Of a stretch of DNA of 33,205 nt, positions 1 through 9,300 are shown piece by piece. The stretch is from an uncultured Bacteroidota bacterium (lineage in GTDB: Bacteria; Bacteroidota; Bacteroidia; Flavobacteriales; Flavobacteriaceae). A program made the position numbers and the translations under genes. Under the pieces are notes generated by a model, which searched no databases, had not been told where the DNA came from, and saw nothing but the letters and a program-made list of their open reading frames with translations. Position 1 is the stretch's first letter. The number at the start of each line of letters is the position of its first letter. Location: assembly GCA_902594485.1 (NCBI GenBank), contig CACJMJ010000010.1, positions 1 through 33,205 of the forward strand, read 5' to 3'.

Positions 1-359
1 TTTTCATTTTCAACAGAATCAGTAGAAGCTTTATCTGAAACTGGCTCAACCTTTTCAGTCTTTACCTCTAAATTTTCCTCTGCCTGTTTCTCCTCTGCCT
101 GTTTCTCCTCTAACTGTTTCTCCTCTGCCTGTTTCTCCTCTAACTCTCTTCTTTTCTTTGTATTAATTTCTTCTAATTTGTCTTTATCAGATTTGTCAGT
201 TTGAAATTCATCAAGCAATAAGTCATAAACATCTTGATCAATTTTTGATGTTGGCCTTGGTTCAATTTCAATTTTCTTTGAACTCAAAAATTCAACAGCT
301 CTATCAAGAGATATATTTAATTCCTTAAGTACTTTATTTAACCTTATTGGTGACGGCAT
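1..359 (-). CDS. infB: Translation initiation factor IF-2, N-terminal part (runs off left edge)
   Basis: Only the first 119 codons are present. The protein begins MPSPIRLNKVLKEL and continues NISLDRAVEFL, which is the recognisable N-terminal subdomain of Bacteroidota IF-2 (helical domain ending near residue 65 in LLLDEFQTDK). It is followed by a charged, Glu/Lys/Gln-rich linker typical of the region before the G domain; the GTPase domain lies outside the window. IF-2 delivers initiator tRNA to the 30S subunit. The ATG is 9 bp downstream of the nusA stop, so both are very probably on one transcript, the usual nusA-infB order. The linker contains a 15-bp tandem repeat (see separate entry). Confidence 0.93.
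   Translation of the reverse strand, partial: MPSPIRLNKVLKELNISLDRAVEFLSSKKIEIEPRPTSKIDQDVYDLLLDEFQTDKSDKDKLEEINTKKRRELEEKQAEEKQLEEKQAEEKQAEENLEVKTEKVEPVSDKASTDSVENE
76..147 (-). repeat. 15-bp tandem repeat in the infB linker
   Basis: Four full units and most of a fifth of a 15-bp repeat. On the plus strand the unit reads tcctctgcctgtttc, alternating with a variant in which tgcc becomes taac. It encodes five-residue EEKQA / EEKQL units in the disordered, charged linker of IF-2. Copy number is a multiple of 3 bp, so changes keep the frame. Confidence 0.9.
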
Positions 360-368
360 ATATGTGAT

Positions 369-1601
369 TTAATCTTCAAATTCCTCTTTTAAAATTTTTA
401 ATACATCAGAGACTGTTTCTTCCTCAAGGTCAGTTCTTTTGACAAGATCTTCTTCACTTAATTCCAGAACACTCTTTGCTGTGTCAAGTCCAACTTTTCT
501 AAATTCTTCAATAACCCATGCATCAATTTCGTCCTTGAATTCAGTTAGTTCAACATCTTCTTCAGCACCTTCTCTGTAGACATCGATTTCATATCCAGTA
601 AGTCTTCCTGCAAGTCGTATGTTGTGTCCTCCTTTTCCAATAGCCCTTGATACTTCATCTGGATTAAGATAAACCTGAACTGTTTTTTTCTCTTCATCAA
701 TATTTAAAGAGTTAACTTTTGCTGGGCTTAATGCTCTTGTTATGAATAACTGATTATTGTTTGTGTAATTGATCACATCTATATTCTCATTACCTAATTC
801 TCTAACTATTCCATGAATTCTTGATCCTTTCATCCCCACACATGCACCCACAGGGTCAATTCTATCATCATATGAGTCAACTGCCACTTTTGCCTTTTCA
901 CCTGGAATTCTTACTGCTTTCTTTATAGTAATTAGACCATCGAAAACTTCTGGAATTTCTTGTTCAAATAGTTTTTCCAGAAAAAGAGGTGATGTTCTAG
1001 AGAATATTATTCTTGGTTTATTTCCTCTCAACTCAACATTTTCTATTACACCTCTAACATTATCTCCCTTTCTAAAAAAATCTTTAGGTATTTGTTTATC
1101 CTTTGGCATTATCAATTCATTACCATCATCATCTAAAAGAATAACCTCTCTTGCTCTTACATGATGTACTTCAGCTGTAAATATTTCTCCAACTCTATCC
1201 TTGAACTGATTAAATGTATTGTTACTATCGTGCTCAAAAACCTTAGCTACAAGATTTTGTCTTAGTGATTGAATTGATCTTCTTCCAAGATCTATAAGTT
1301 TAAATTCTTCAGAAACTTCTTCTCCAACTTCAAAATCTGGTTCTATTTTTACTGCCTCCTTGAGTTCAATTTCAGCATTTGGATCTTCAACTTCTCCATC
1401 TTTAACAACTATTCTATTTCTCCAAATTTCAAGATCTCCTTTATCTGGATTGATAATAATATCGAAATTTTCATCGGTACCAAATTTTCTAGTAAGAGTA
1501 TTTCTAAATACTTCTTCTAGTATAACCATTAAGGTCACTCTATCTATCAACTTTTCGTCTTTGAATTCAGAAAAGGATTCTAATAATGATATATTTTCCA
1601 T
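369..1601 (-). CDS. nusA: Transcription termination/antitermination factor NusA
   Basis: A 410-residue protein matching Bacteroidota NusA along its length. It has the N-terminal RNA-polymerase-binding domain (about 1-125, starting MENISLLESFSEFKD), an S1 domain (about 135-200, with VGEIFTAEVHHV and DDDGNELIMPK), and two KH domains (about 205-345). The latter carry the KH hallmarks IRIPGEKAK-like and VGMKGSRIHGIVRELGNE, then AIGKGGHNIRLA. A short C-terminal helical region (about 350-410) follows, without the long acidic repeats of E. coli NusA. NusA binds RNA polymerase and nascent RNA and modulates pausing and hairpin-dependent termination. It is followed after 9 bp by infB. RimP, often encoded just upstream, is not here: the tRNA-Gln gene takes that place. 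A terminator-like hairpin lies 17-45 bp before the start codon. Confidence 0.97.
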   Translation of the reverse strand: MENISLLESFSEFKDEKLIDRVTLMVILEEVFRNTLTRKFGTDENFDIIINPDKGDLEIWRNRIVVKDGEVEDPNAEIELKEAVKIEPDFEVGEEVSEEFKLIDLGRRSIQSLRQNLVAKVFEHDSNNTFNQFKDRVGEIFTAEVHHVRAREVILLDDDGNELIMPKDKQIPKDFFRKGDNVRGVIENVELRGNKPRIIFSRTSPLFLEKLFEQEIPEVFDGLITIKKAVRIPGEKAKVAVDSYDDRIDPVGACVGMKGSRIHGIVRELGNENIDVINYTNNNQLFITRALSPAKVNSLNIDEEKKTVQVYLNPDEVSRAIGKGGHNIRLAGRLTGYEIDVYREGAEEDVELTEFKDEIDAWVIEEFRKVGLDTAKSVLELSEEDLVKRTDLEEETVSDVLKILKEEFED

Positions 1602-1617
1602 TTACTTAACTTTATTT

Positions 1618-1646
1618 AAAAAAAAAGAGGGACATAATGTCGCCTC
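1618..1646 (-). terminator. Intrinsic terminator between tRNA-Gln and nusA (possible nusA attenuator)
   Basis: Read on the minus strand, GAGG-C-GACA, loop TTA, TGTC-CCTC forms an 8-bp stem with one bulged C, followed directly by nine T residues. This is a textbook Rho-independent terminator. It lies after the tRNA-Gln gene but ends only 16 bp before the nusA ATG, which leaves no room for a promoter between terminator and gene. Confidence 0.8.
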
Positions 1647-1666
1647 TGAGATATCAAAATGCTCGG

Positions 1667-1674
1667 CAAATTTA
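1667..1674 (-). promoter_or_regulatory. Candidate nusA promoter -7 element
   Basis: TAAATTTG on the minus strand fits the Bacteroidota -7 consensus TAnnTTTG. A start a few bases downstream would give a leader of about 55-60 nt containing the intrinsic terminator at 1618-1646. I see no clear -33 TTG box at the usual distance, so this is only a candidate. Confidence 0.4.
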
Positions 1675-1701
1675 TTATAAATTATTGATATAATAAAATT
1701 G

Positions 1702-1774
1702 TTGGCCTACTAGGGATCGAACCTAGACTCTTCTGGACCAAAACCAGACGTGTTGCCAGTTACACCATAGGCCA
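1702..1774 (-). tRNA. tRNA-Gln (anticodon UUG)
   Basis: The minus strand folds into a complete 73-nt cloverleaf. It has a 7-bp acceptor stem TGGCCTA/TAGGCCA, a 4-bp D stem GTGT/ACAC, and a 5-bp anticodon stem TCTGG/CCAGA with loop TTTTGGT, so the anticodon is TTG. The T arm is CTAGG-TTCGATC-CCTAG and the discriminator base is A. The 3' CCA is not fully encoded. The gene lies just upstream of the terminator and nusA. Confidence 0.96.
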
Positions 1775-1782
1775 ATTAGCTG

Positions 1783-1790
1783 CAAATTTA
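1783..1790 (-). promoter_or_regulatory. Candidate tRNA-Gln promoter -7 element
   Basis: TAAATTTG on the minus strand ends 8 bp before the 5' end of the mature tRNA and matches TAnnTTTG. The same octamer recurs before nusA and hemA. An A/T-tract lies immediately upstream; no obvious -33 box. Confidence 0.5.
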
Positions 1791-1829
1791 AATTATTTTT
1801 TTTTTTAAAAAATATATTTGTGAATTTAA

Positions 1830-3077
1830 TTAATTAATACGATCAGGGACTGACCTTAGTATTAATGAATTCAGTATAGCTGAGACTATTAAATAGCAAG
1901 ATAAGAACATAATCATTGATGAATTATAAGTCAGAAATAATTCTTCCTGAAAATATAGTATCAGTAATCCCAAAAATATCCTCATAAACTCAAAATTAAT
2001 TGACCATTTATATCCATCCATTACTGATGAAAAGCTAAATATTGTGGAGAATATTAATAAGAAATAACCTGTTTTATCTGCAAATGACAAATTAGCAAAC
2101 GAGCTCAAGAATATATACAGTACAATGTTTAAGGTCAGGAAATGGAAACCAACAAAGACCTTATGGATAAAACTATATTCAAACTTATATTTTTCTTGAT
2201 TAAAGACATTCTCAACTTTACTTCTTGGTATTTTTGTAACGACATCTTTTGGTCTCCATCCAGTTGGCATAAACCAGATTTTGGCTTTATCTAAGATGCT
2301 ACTAGTATGCCATGCATCCTGAGTTAGATACCATAAATGCTGAAAATTTATTAAAATAGGATTCCAAGTCCTTACAGGCTTTAATGTTCCATAAACACAA
2401 GGTACATCATCAAGCTCTTCTTGAAATGTTCCAAAGGCTCTATCCCAAATACAAAAAATTGCAGCTAAATTCTTATCAATATATTCTTTATTTATTGCAT
2501 GGTGTACCCTATGCTGAGAAGGGGTAACAAGAATATATTCAAGCCAACCTAGTTTACCAATGTGTCTTGTATGATACCAGAACTGACCGAAGAGATGTAG
2601 GGGTCCAAGAATACTTATCATTTTAGGAGGCACTCCTAAAAGAGCTGCTGGAACTAAAAATAGAATTCCAATACCAAGGTTATTAGTTATACTCTGTCTA
2701 AGTGCACATGCAAGGTTAAATTCTTCACTACTATGATGTATAACGTGCATATTCCAAAAAATATTAATTGAATGCTTTAACCTATGATGACAATAACTTG
2801 CAAAATCTACACAGACAAAAGCAATAAAGTAGAGAAGAATACTTTCTTCAAGTTCTATAACTTTTAATCTCTCATAAAAGAAAGGATATGAGAATATAAT
2901 TATACCAAGCCCCAATATATCAACCAATAGATTTGTAAATCCTGAGCTTAAGCTTGAAATTGTATCCATGTAGGAATGCTTTAAGTCATTCTTCCATACA
3001 CCATATGATATTTCAACAAAAATCAAAACAAGAAAAATTGGGATTGTTATTAATAAGATGTTTGCGTAGGTATCCAT
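1830..3077 (-). CDS. Fatty acid hydroxylase / sterol desaturase family membrane protein, alkylglycerol monooxygenase-like
   Basis: A 415-residue integral-membrane di-iron oxygenase. Three histidine clusters that ligate the metal centre are visible: HHRLKH (97-102), HVIHHSSEEFN (from 111) and HRVHH (189-193), with additional His at 161, 169 and 172. The run HHSSEEFNLACALRQS and a C-terminal extension with several more membrane segments (about 305-405) resemble alkylglycerol monooxygenase (TMEM195/AGMO), which cleaves ether lipids, more than short sterol C-5 desaturases; this is from memory of the family. Substrate is not determinable from sequence. It stands alone, divergent from the gene at 3164, and is probably expressed from the AT-rich region 3078-3163. 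Confidence 0.85.
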   Translation of the reverse strand: MDTYANILLITIPIFLVLIFVEISYGVWKNDLKHSYMDTISSLSSGFTNLLVDILGLGIIIFSYPFFYERLKVIELEESILLYFIAFVCVDFASYCHHRLKHSINIFWNMHVIHHSSEEFNLACALRQSITNNLGIGILFLVPAALLGVPPKMISILGPLHLFGQFWYHTRHIGKLGWLEYILVTPSQHRVHHAINKEYIDKNLAAIFCIWDRAFGTFQEELDDVPCVYGTLKPVRTWNPILINFQHLWYLTQDAWHTSSILDKAKIWFMPTGWRPKDVVTKIPRSKVENVFNQEKYKFEYSFIHKVFVGFHFLTLNIVLYIFLSSFANLSFADKTGYFLLIFSTIFSFSSVMDGYKWSINFEFMRIFLGLLILYFQEELFLTYNSSMIMFLSCYLIVSAILNSLILRSVPDRIN

Positions 3078-3163
3078 AAATATTAATTAAAGTATAATCG
3101 TATTATATATATATATGATATTCAAATATTTTATTTTACTTTGGATCTGTAAATATATCAATT

Positions 3164-6100
3164 ATGAAAATAAAAAAAATATTTAATCTATTAATGATAA
3201 TAGGACTTGCTGTTTTAACATCAAACACAAGTGTTTATTCTCAAAAAAAATCAAAAAAAAATTCAGTAACATTTGATGAAACACTACACGAATCAGTTGA
3301 ATATAGAGAGATAGGCCCTTTTAGAGGAGGACGTTCTGCAGCTGTTGTTGGTGTTGAAGGCAATCCAAAACTATTTTATTTTGGTGCAACTGGAGGTGGT
3401 GTTTGGAAAACTGAAGATGGAGGTGAGACCTATGAAAATATTTCAGATGGATTTTTTGGAGGGAGTGTTGGTTCAATTGCTATTGCTAAAAATGATCCAA
3501 ATGTAATTTATGTTGGAGGTGGTGAGGTAACTATTAGAGGAAATGTTTCATCTGGTTATGGAGTATTTAAAAGTGTAGATGCGGGAAAGACATGGACTTT
3601 TTCAGGTCTTCCAAACTCTAGACACATTCCAAGAATAGTTATAGACCCAAACAATAATGATATAGTTTATGCAGCTGTGCTAGGAAACCTATACAAGCCT
3701 ACTCAGGATAGAGGTGTTTACAAATCTGTTGATGGAGGAACGACTTGGAAAAAAGTACTTTATGCTAATGATTTATCAGGTGCATTTGAAATTGTGCTTG
3801 ATCCAAATAATTCACGAGTACTTTATGCATCAACATGGAGAGTGCAGAGAACACCTTCGAGTTTAAGTAGTGGAGGTGAAGGATCAGATCTTTGGAAGAG
3901 TATTGACAGTGGAGAAAGCTGGACAAAGATTAGCACAAACACAGGTTTTCCTACAGGCATAATTGGTGTGATCGGAGTTACTGTGTCGCCTGTTAACTCA
4001 GAAAGAGTATGGGCTATAGTTGAGAATCAAGATAAGGGTGGCGTTTACAGATCTGATGATGCTGGAAATACTTGGACTTACACAAATAGTAGCAGATCTC
4101 TTAGACAAAGAGCTTGGTATTATTCAAAGATATATGCAGATACACAAGATATCGATGGTGTTTATGTGATGAATGTAGCTTATCATTTCTCGGATGATGG
4201 TGGTAAAACTTTTAAGTCAAGTTATGCTCCTCATGGAGATCACCATGATTTATGGATAGCACCTGAAGATAACAATAGACTTATTATAGCTGACGATGGA
4301 GGTGCTCAAGTTTCATATGATAAAGGAAAAACTTGGAGTACATATTATAATCAACCAACTGCACAGTATTATAGAGTGACAACTGATAACTCTTTTCCAT
4401 TCAGAATATATGTTGCCCAACAGGATAATTCAACTCAAAGAGTAAGGCATAGAAGTCTTGGATATAGTATAGGTGAAGATGATTGGGAAAGTACTGCAGG
4501 AGGAGAATCTGGGCATATAGCTATAGATCCAAATAATAATGAGATTGTTTATGGTGGAAGTTATTTAGGTTTTCTTCAAAGAAGAAATCACGAAAAACAA
4601 ACTTCAAGAACAATTAACGTATGGCCAATCACTACACTAGGAGAAGGAGCTGAAGCTATGAAATACAGATTTAATTGGAATTTTCCTATAGCATTTAGTA
4701 AGCATGACTCATCTAAACTATATACTTTTTCAAATCAAGTACATCTTACAACAGATGAAGGACATAGTTGGGAAACAATTAGTCCAGATTTAACTAGAAA
4801 TGATAAATCTAAACTTGTCTCTTCAGGTGGGCCAATAACTCAAGATAATACTGGTGTTGAATATTATGCAACAATTTTTGCAGTTGATGAATCTCCACTT
4901 CAAGAAGGACTAATGTGGGTAGGAAGCGACGACGGATTAATCTATTTAACAAAAAATGGAGGTACTACTTGGGAAAACGTAACTCCAAAGAAGATGCCAG
5001 ATTGGATGATGATAAATAGTATTGACGCTTCTTCGTTTGACACTGGAACAGCATACGTAGCTGGGACTAGATATAAACTTGGTGACTTTACACCGTATCT
5101 ATATGTAACTGATGACTATGGAAAAAGTTGGAAGCTTATAACAGATGGCATTGAAGATGAGCATTTTACTAGAGTTTTAAGATCGGATAAAGCGAATAAA
5201 AACATATTATATGCTGGAACTGAAACTGGAATGTATATTTCGTATGACAAAGGAAATAGTTGGAATAAATTTCAAAAAAATCTACCAATTGTTCCAATAA
5301 CAGATCTTACAATTAAAGACAACTCTTTAATTGTAGCAACTCAAGGGAGAAGTATATGGATGATTGATGACTTAACTGTGTTCCATCAGCTAACTTCATC
5401 TACTGATGAGGCAAAACTATATAAACCAAAGGACTCATATAGAATGAGAGGTGCTGGAGGAAGAAAGTCTCTGACAGCTGGAACAAATCTTCCAAATGGA
5501 GTAATTATTCATTATTTCCTTCCAAATTTTGATAAAGATAATGATCAGGTAAAAGTTTCTATTCATTCAACAGATGGAACTCTCATTAAGGAGTTCTCAA
5601 ACAAGAGCAAAGAGAATTCATTGAAAGTTAAAAAAGGTGGTAATTCATTTGTATGGAACATGAAATATTCTGGAGCAAAAAGACTAGCTAGTATGGTCCT
5701 ATGGGGAGCAGATTTTTCAGGAGCTAAAGCAGTACCTGGAGATTACATCGTAAAATTAAAAGTTAATGACACTGAAATGACTCAAGAGTTTACAATACAT
5801 AAAGATCCAACATCAGAAGGCTCAATTGATGATATTAAAGCTCAATTTGATTTTGTAAATGAAATAAATGGAGTAGTTGACAGGGCTCATAAAGCAATTG
5901 AAAATATAAGGAATATGAAAAAAGACCTTAAAAAGTTTCAATCAGATTATGCTGATAATGATTCTGCAAAAGATTTAATAGAAGAATCAAAATCTATAGT
6001 TGAATCTATAGATAAAATTGAAAATGAGCTTTATCAAACTAAAAATCAAAGTAATCAAGATCCGCTTAACTACGGAGTTAAATTAACTAATAATTTAGGG

Positions 6101-6289
6101 AACTTAAACTCTGCTTTTAGAGGTGGTGATTTTGGGCCAACAGTTCAAGACGTTCAAGTTAAAGATGAGTTAATTGAGAAAGTAAATGCTCAATTAGCAA
6201 AATATGATAAAATTATTTCAGAGGATATTCCTAATTTTAACTCAAGCTTCAAGAAACTAGAATTAGATTATTTAAATGTTTCTATGTAG
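3164..6289 (+). CDS. Secreted Asp-box (BNR/VPS10-sortilin-like) beta-propeller protein
   Basis: A 1041-residue protein with a Sec signal peptide (hydrophobic 8-20, cleavage near YSQ 25-27). About eleven Asp-box motifs of the form S/T-x-D-x-G-x-T/S-W occur between residues 83 and 700 (for example TEDGGETY, SVDAGKTW, SVDGGTTW, SIDSGESW, SYDKGNSW), predicting one or two large beta-propellers. Databases often call this class 'glycosyl hydrolase' or 'VPS10 domain protein', but no catalytic residues can be assigned here and the Asp-box is only structural. Residues about 730-870 look like a beta-sandwich (VWNMKYSGA region); about 880-1035 is helical, probably coiled coil. There is no Type 9 secretion C-terminal domain. 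The GT117 gene follows after 33 bp on the same strand. Confidence 0.85.
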   Translation: MKIKKIFNLLMIIGLAVLTSNTSVYSQKKSKKNSVTFDETLHESVEYREIGPFRGGRSAAVVGVEGNPKLFYFGATGGGVWKTEDGGETYENISDGFFGGSVGSIAIAKNDPNVIYVGGGEVTIRGNVSSGYGVFKSVDAGKTWTFSGLPNSRHIPRIVIDPNNNDIVYAAVLGNLYKPTQDRGVYKSVDGGTTWKKVLYANDLSGAFEIVLDPNNSRVLYASTWRVQRTPSSLSSGGEGSDLWKSIDSGESWTKISTNTGFPTGIIGVIGVTVSPVNSERVWAIVENQDKGGVYRSDDAGNTWTYTNSSRSLRQRAWYYSKIYADTQDIDGVYVMNVAYHFSDDGGKTFKSSYAPHGDHHDLWIAPEDNNRLIIADDGGAQVSYDKGKTWSTYYNQPTAQYYRVTTDNSFPFRIYVAQQDNSTQRVRHRSLGYSIGEDDWESTAGGESGHIAIDPNNNEIVYGGSYLGFLQRRNHEKQTSRTINVWPITTLGEGAEAMKYRFNWNFPIAFSKHDSSKLYTFSNQVHLTTDEGHSWETISPDLTRNDKSKLVSSGGPITQDNTGVEYYATIFAVDESPLQEGLMWVGSDDGLIYLTKNGGTTWENVTPKKMPDWMMINSIDASSFDTGTAYVAGTRYKLGDFTPYLYVTDDYGKSWKLITDGIEDEHFTRVLRSDKANKNILYAGTETGMYISYDKGNSWNKFQKNLPIVPITDLTIKDNSLIVATQGRSIWMIDDLTVFHQLTSSTDEAKLYKPKDSYRMRGAGGRKSLTAGTNLPNGVIIHYFLPNFDKDNDQVKVSIHSTDGTLIKEFSNKSKENSLKVKKGGNSFVWNMKYSGAKRLASMVLWGADFSGAKAVPGDYIVKLKVNDTEMTQEFTIHKDPTSEGSIDDIKAQFDFVNEINGVVDRAHKAIENIRNMKKDLKKFQSDYADNDSAKDLIEESKSIVESIDKIENELYQTKNQSNQDPLNYGVKLTNNLGNLNSAFRGGDFGPTVQDVQVKDELIEKVNAQLAKYDKIISEDIPNFNSSFKKLELDYLNVSM

Positions 6290-6322
6290 TCTTTAAATAA
6301 TCAATTTTAATAATAAATTAAT

Positions 6323-9300
6323 ATGCCCGAAACGAAGTTTCGAAAAATTAATAATTTAATTGGATGGCTCCTTTTTTCAGTTGCCCTAGTTACCTATGGA
6401 TTAACTGTTGAGCCAACTGCTAGTTATTGGGATGCTGGAGAGTATATTTCAACATCAGCAAAGCTGCAAGTGGGTCATCCACCTGGGGCTCCATTTTTTC
6501 AGATGATGGGTGCAGTTTTTTCAATGTTTGCCTCAAGCAATGAGTCTATTGCTATTGCTGTAAACTTTTTATCAGTTGTATCTAGTGCATTTGTAATACT
6601 TTTTCTTTTTTGGTCAACCACATTGTTTCTTAAAAAAATATCTAAGAAAAATAATTTTACAAATGATACAAATATTCTTCTTAGTTCATCAATTGGTGCT
6701 TTAGCATTTACATTCTCTGATAGCTTTTGGTTCAATGCTGTCGAAACTGAAGTATATGCACTTGCTATGCTTTTTTTATCTGCAACATTTTGGTGTGGGC
6801 TTAGATGGGAAAAAGACTTTAACAATAAAAGAGGTGATAAATGGTTGTTACTAATCTGTTTTTTAATTGGTCTCTCATTTGGGGTACATTTTATGGCAAT
6901 ACTAACTATTCCTGCCATAGGAATGATCTACTTCTTTAAAAAGTATAAAAAAATAACAATTAAAAATTTTGTTTTAGCTAATATAATCTCAGTTTCAATC
7001 CTACTATTTATTTTCAAACTTTTACTTCCTTCGACCTTATCTCTGTTTGGTCAACTAGAAGTATTCTTTGTTAACTCAATAGGGTTGCCTTTTAACTCTG
7101 GTACAATTATCGCAGCTTTTTTAATAGTCTTCTTCTTTTACAAATCTCTTAGTTACACCAAGATAAAAGGAATGGTTCAGGCTAATACATTAATATTATG
7201 TATCCTGTTTATTTTTATTGGATTCTCCTCTTGGCTAATGCTTCCAATTAGATCAAATGCTAATACTGTAATTAATGAAAATTCCCCTTCTGATGCTAGA
7301 ACTCTTTTGGCATATTACAGACTTGAGCAGTATCCAAAAACATATCTTTTTTATGGACCAATGTTCTCAGACATATATGCTCCACAAGATGAAAAGGAAC
7401 CATATGTAGATGGAAAGCCAAAGTATGAAAGAGATTATAAAACAAATAAATATAAAATTGTTAATTATTGGAAAGACTCTGAAATAAATTCAAACTCTAA
7501 TCATAGAGGACTTATACCTAGACTATGGAGCTCAAATCATGCAGGAAATTATATGAATTTTACAAATCCTTTAAAGTTTGAAATACTAGATAGATATAAA
7601 TCTGAAGAGGTTATTGTTGAGAGTGTAAATGAGTTTAAAAGTCGTGAACTAAAAGGAGAATTAACTGGTGATGATTATAATGAATTCTTTAGATCTCTTG
7701 GGCCTTACCTAAATATAAGTAAGCCTTCACTTTTTGATAATCTTAATTTTCTATTCTCATACCAAATTAATTACATGTACTGGCGATATTTTCTGTGGAA
7801 TTTTGCAGGAAGACAAAATGATATTCAGGGAGAATACAATATTCTAAATGGAAACTGGATAAGCGGAATAAATTTTATCGATCAACTAAGACTAGGTAAT
7901 CAATCAGAACTTAGTGAAGACCAAAAAAATAATAAGGCCCGAAACATATATTTTTTCCTTCCTTTAATTCTAGGATTAATTGGACTGATGTATTGTTATA
8001 AGTATGATATTAAATCTTTTTGGACACTACTTTTACTGTTTCTTTTTACAGGACTTGCATTAAAATTTTATTTAAACGAAAGGCCCTTTGAACCCAGAGA
8101 AAGAGACTATGCATTAGTTGGATCCTTTTATATTTTTTCCATTTGGATAGGTATGGGATTCACTGCGATCATGAACTATATTCATAAACATGAAAATAAA
8201 GTCTCAAGATCAATTATCTATGTTTTATGTATCGCTGCTGTTCCTTTTCTCATGGGATATAATAACTGGGATGATCATGATAGGTCAGACAGATATACAG
8301 CTCAATCTATTTCAAAAGCATATTTACAATCTATAGATGAAGATAGAGATGCAATGATTTTTACTATCGGTGACAATGATACTTTTGCACTTTGGTATGC
8401 TCAAGAGATTGAGGAGTTTAGAACAGATGTTAGAACTATAAACACTAGCCTTCTAGCAACAGACTGGTATATTGATCAAATGAAAAGAAGAGCATATGAA
8501 AGCAGTCCGATTCCATCACAGATGGAACATGCACAATATGCTTTTGGAGTAAGAGATTACATCAGATATGAAAATTTATTGGATTCCATCAGATGGGATA
8601 TCAATGACTTTGTTGATTGGGTAGCAAGCGATAATCCTAGAACAAAATATAGAAATTTAATTACTCAATCTGGAGGAGATACAAGCGATTATCCAGAAAA
8701 TGCACTTGAGACAGTATTCTATCCAACAAATAAGATCAGACTTCCAGTGAATAAGGAGAATGTAATTAAAAGTGGACTAGTAAAAGAAAAAGATAGCGAC
8801 CTCATTGTAGATTATATTGACATAGATCTACCTGAATCTATTATTACAAAAAATCAAATAATGATGTTAGATATCCTTGCTAATAATGATTGGGAAAGAC
8901 CAATTTATTTCACAGGTGGAAGCTATGAAGAGTCAGAATATATTTGGATGAAAGATTATCTTCAGCTCGACGGACTAGTATATAAATTAGTACCTATAAA
9001 AACCTCAATTGAAAATAACCCATATGAGATGGGGAGGATTGACTCAGATTTAATGTATGATATTGTGAAAAAATGGTCTTGGGGGAATTCTGAAAGTGAT
9101 GAGATATATCACGATCCTGAAACAAGAAAAAATAGTATTTCTTTTAGAGGTAATCTATCTAGATTGTCTGAAGAACTTATCTCGGAGGGGGACTATGAAA
9201 AAGCTGAAGAGATATTAGATTTAGCTTTTTCTAAAATGCCAATTGACTATTATGGTTATTACAGTCTTTGGACACCACTAATCAAATCCTATTATGATAT

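Noticed and set aside
76-147. CRISPR-like regular repeats at the left edge
   Set aside because: The 15-bp units are contiguous, coding in frame for IF-2, and have no spacers.
1360-1680. 106-residue plus-strand frame opposite nusA
   Set aside because: Antisense to a strongly conserved gene, Ser/Ile-rich shadow composition, and it runs through the terminator before nusA.
3103-3117. Short (TA)n run between the divergent genes at 3077 and 3164
   Set aside because: Simple AT-rich intergenic sequence; too short to call a microsatellite of interest.
6499-6918. 139-residue minus-strand frame inside the GT117 gene
   Set aside because: Opposite-strand shadow of conserved DUF2723 coding sequence; no recognisable domain.
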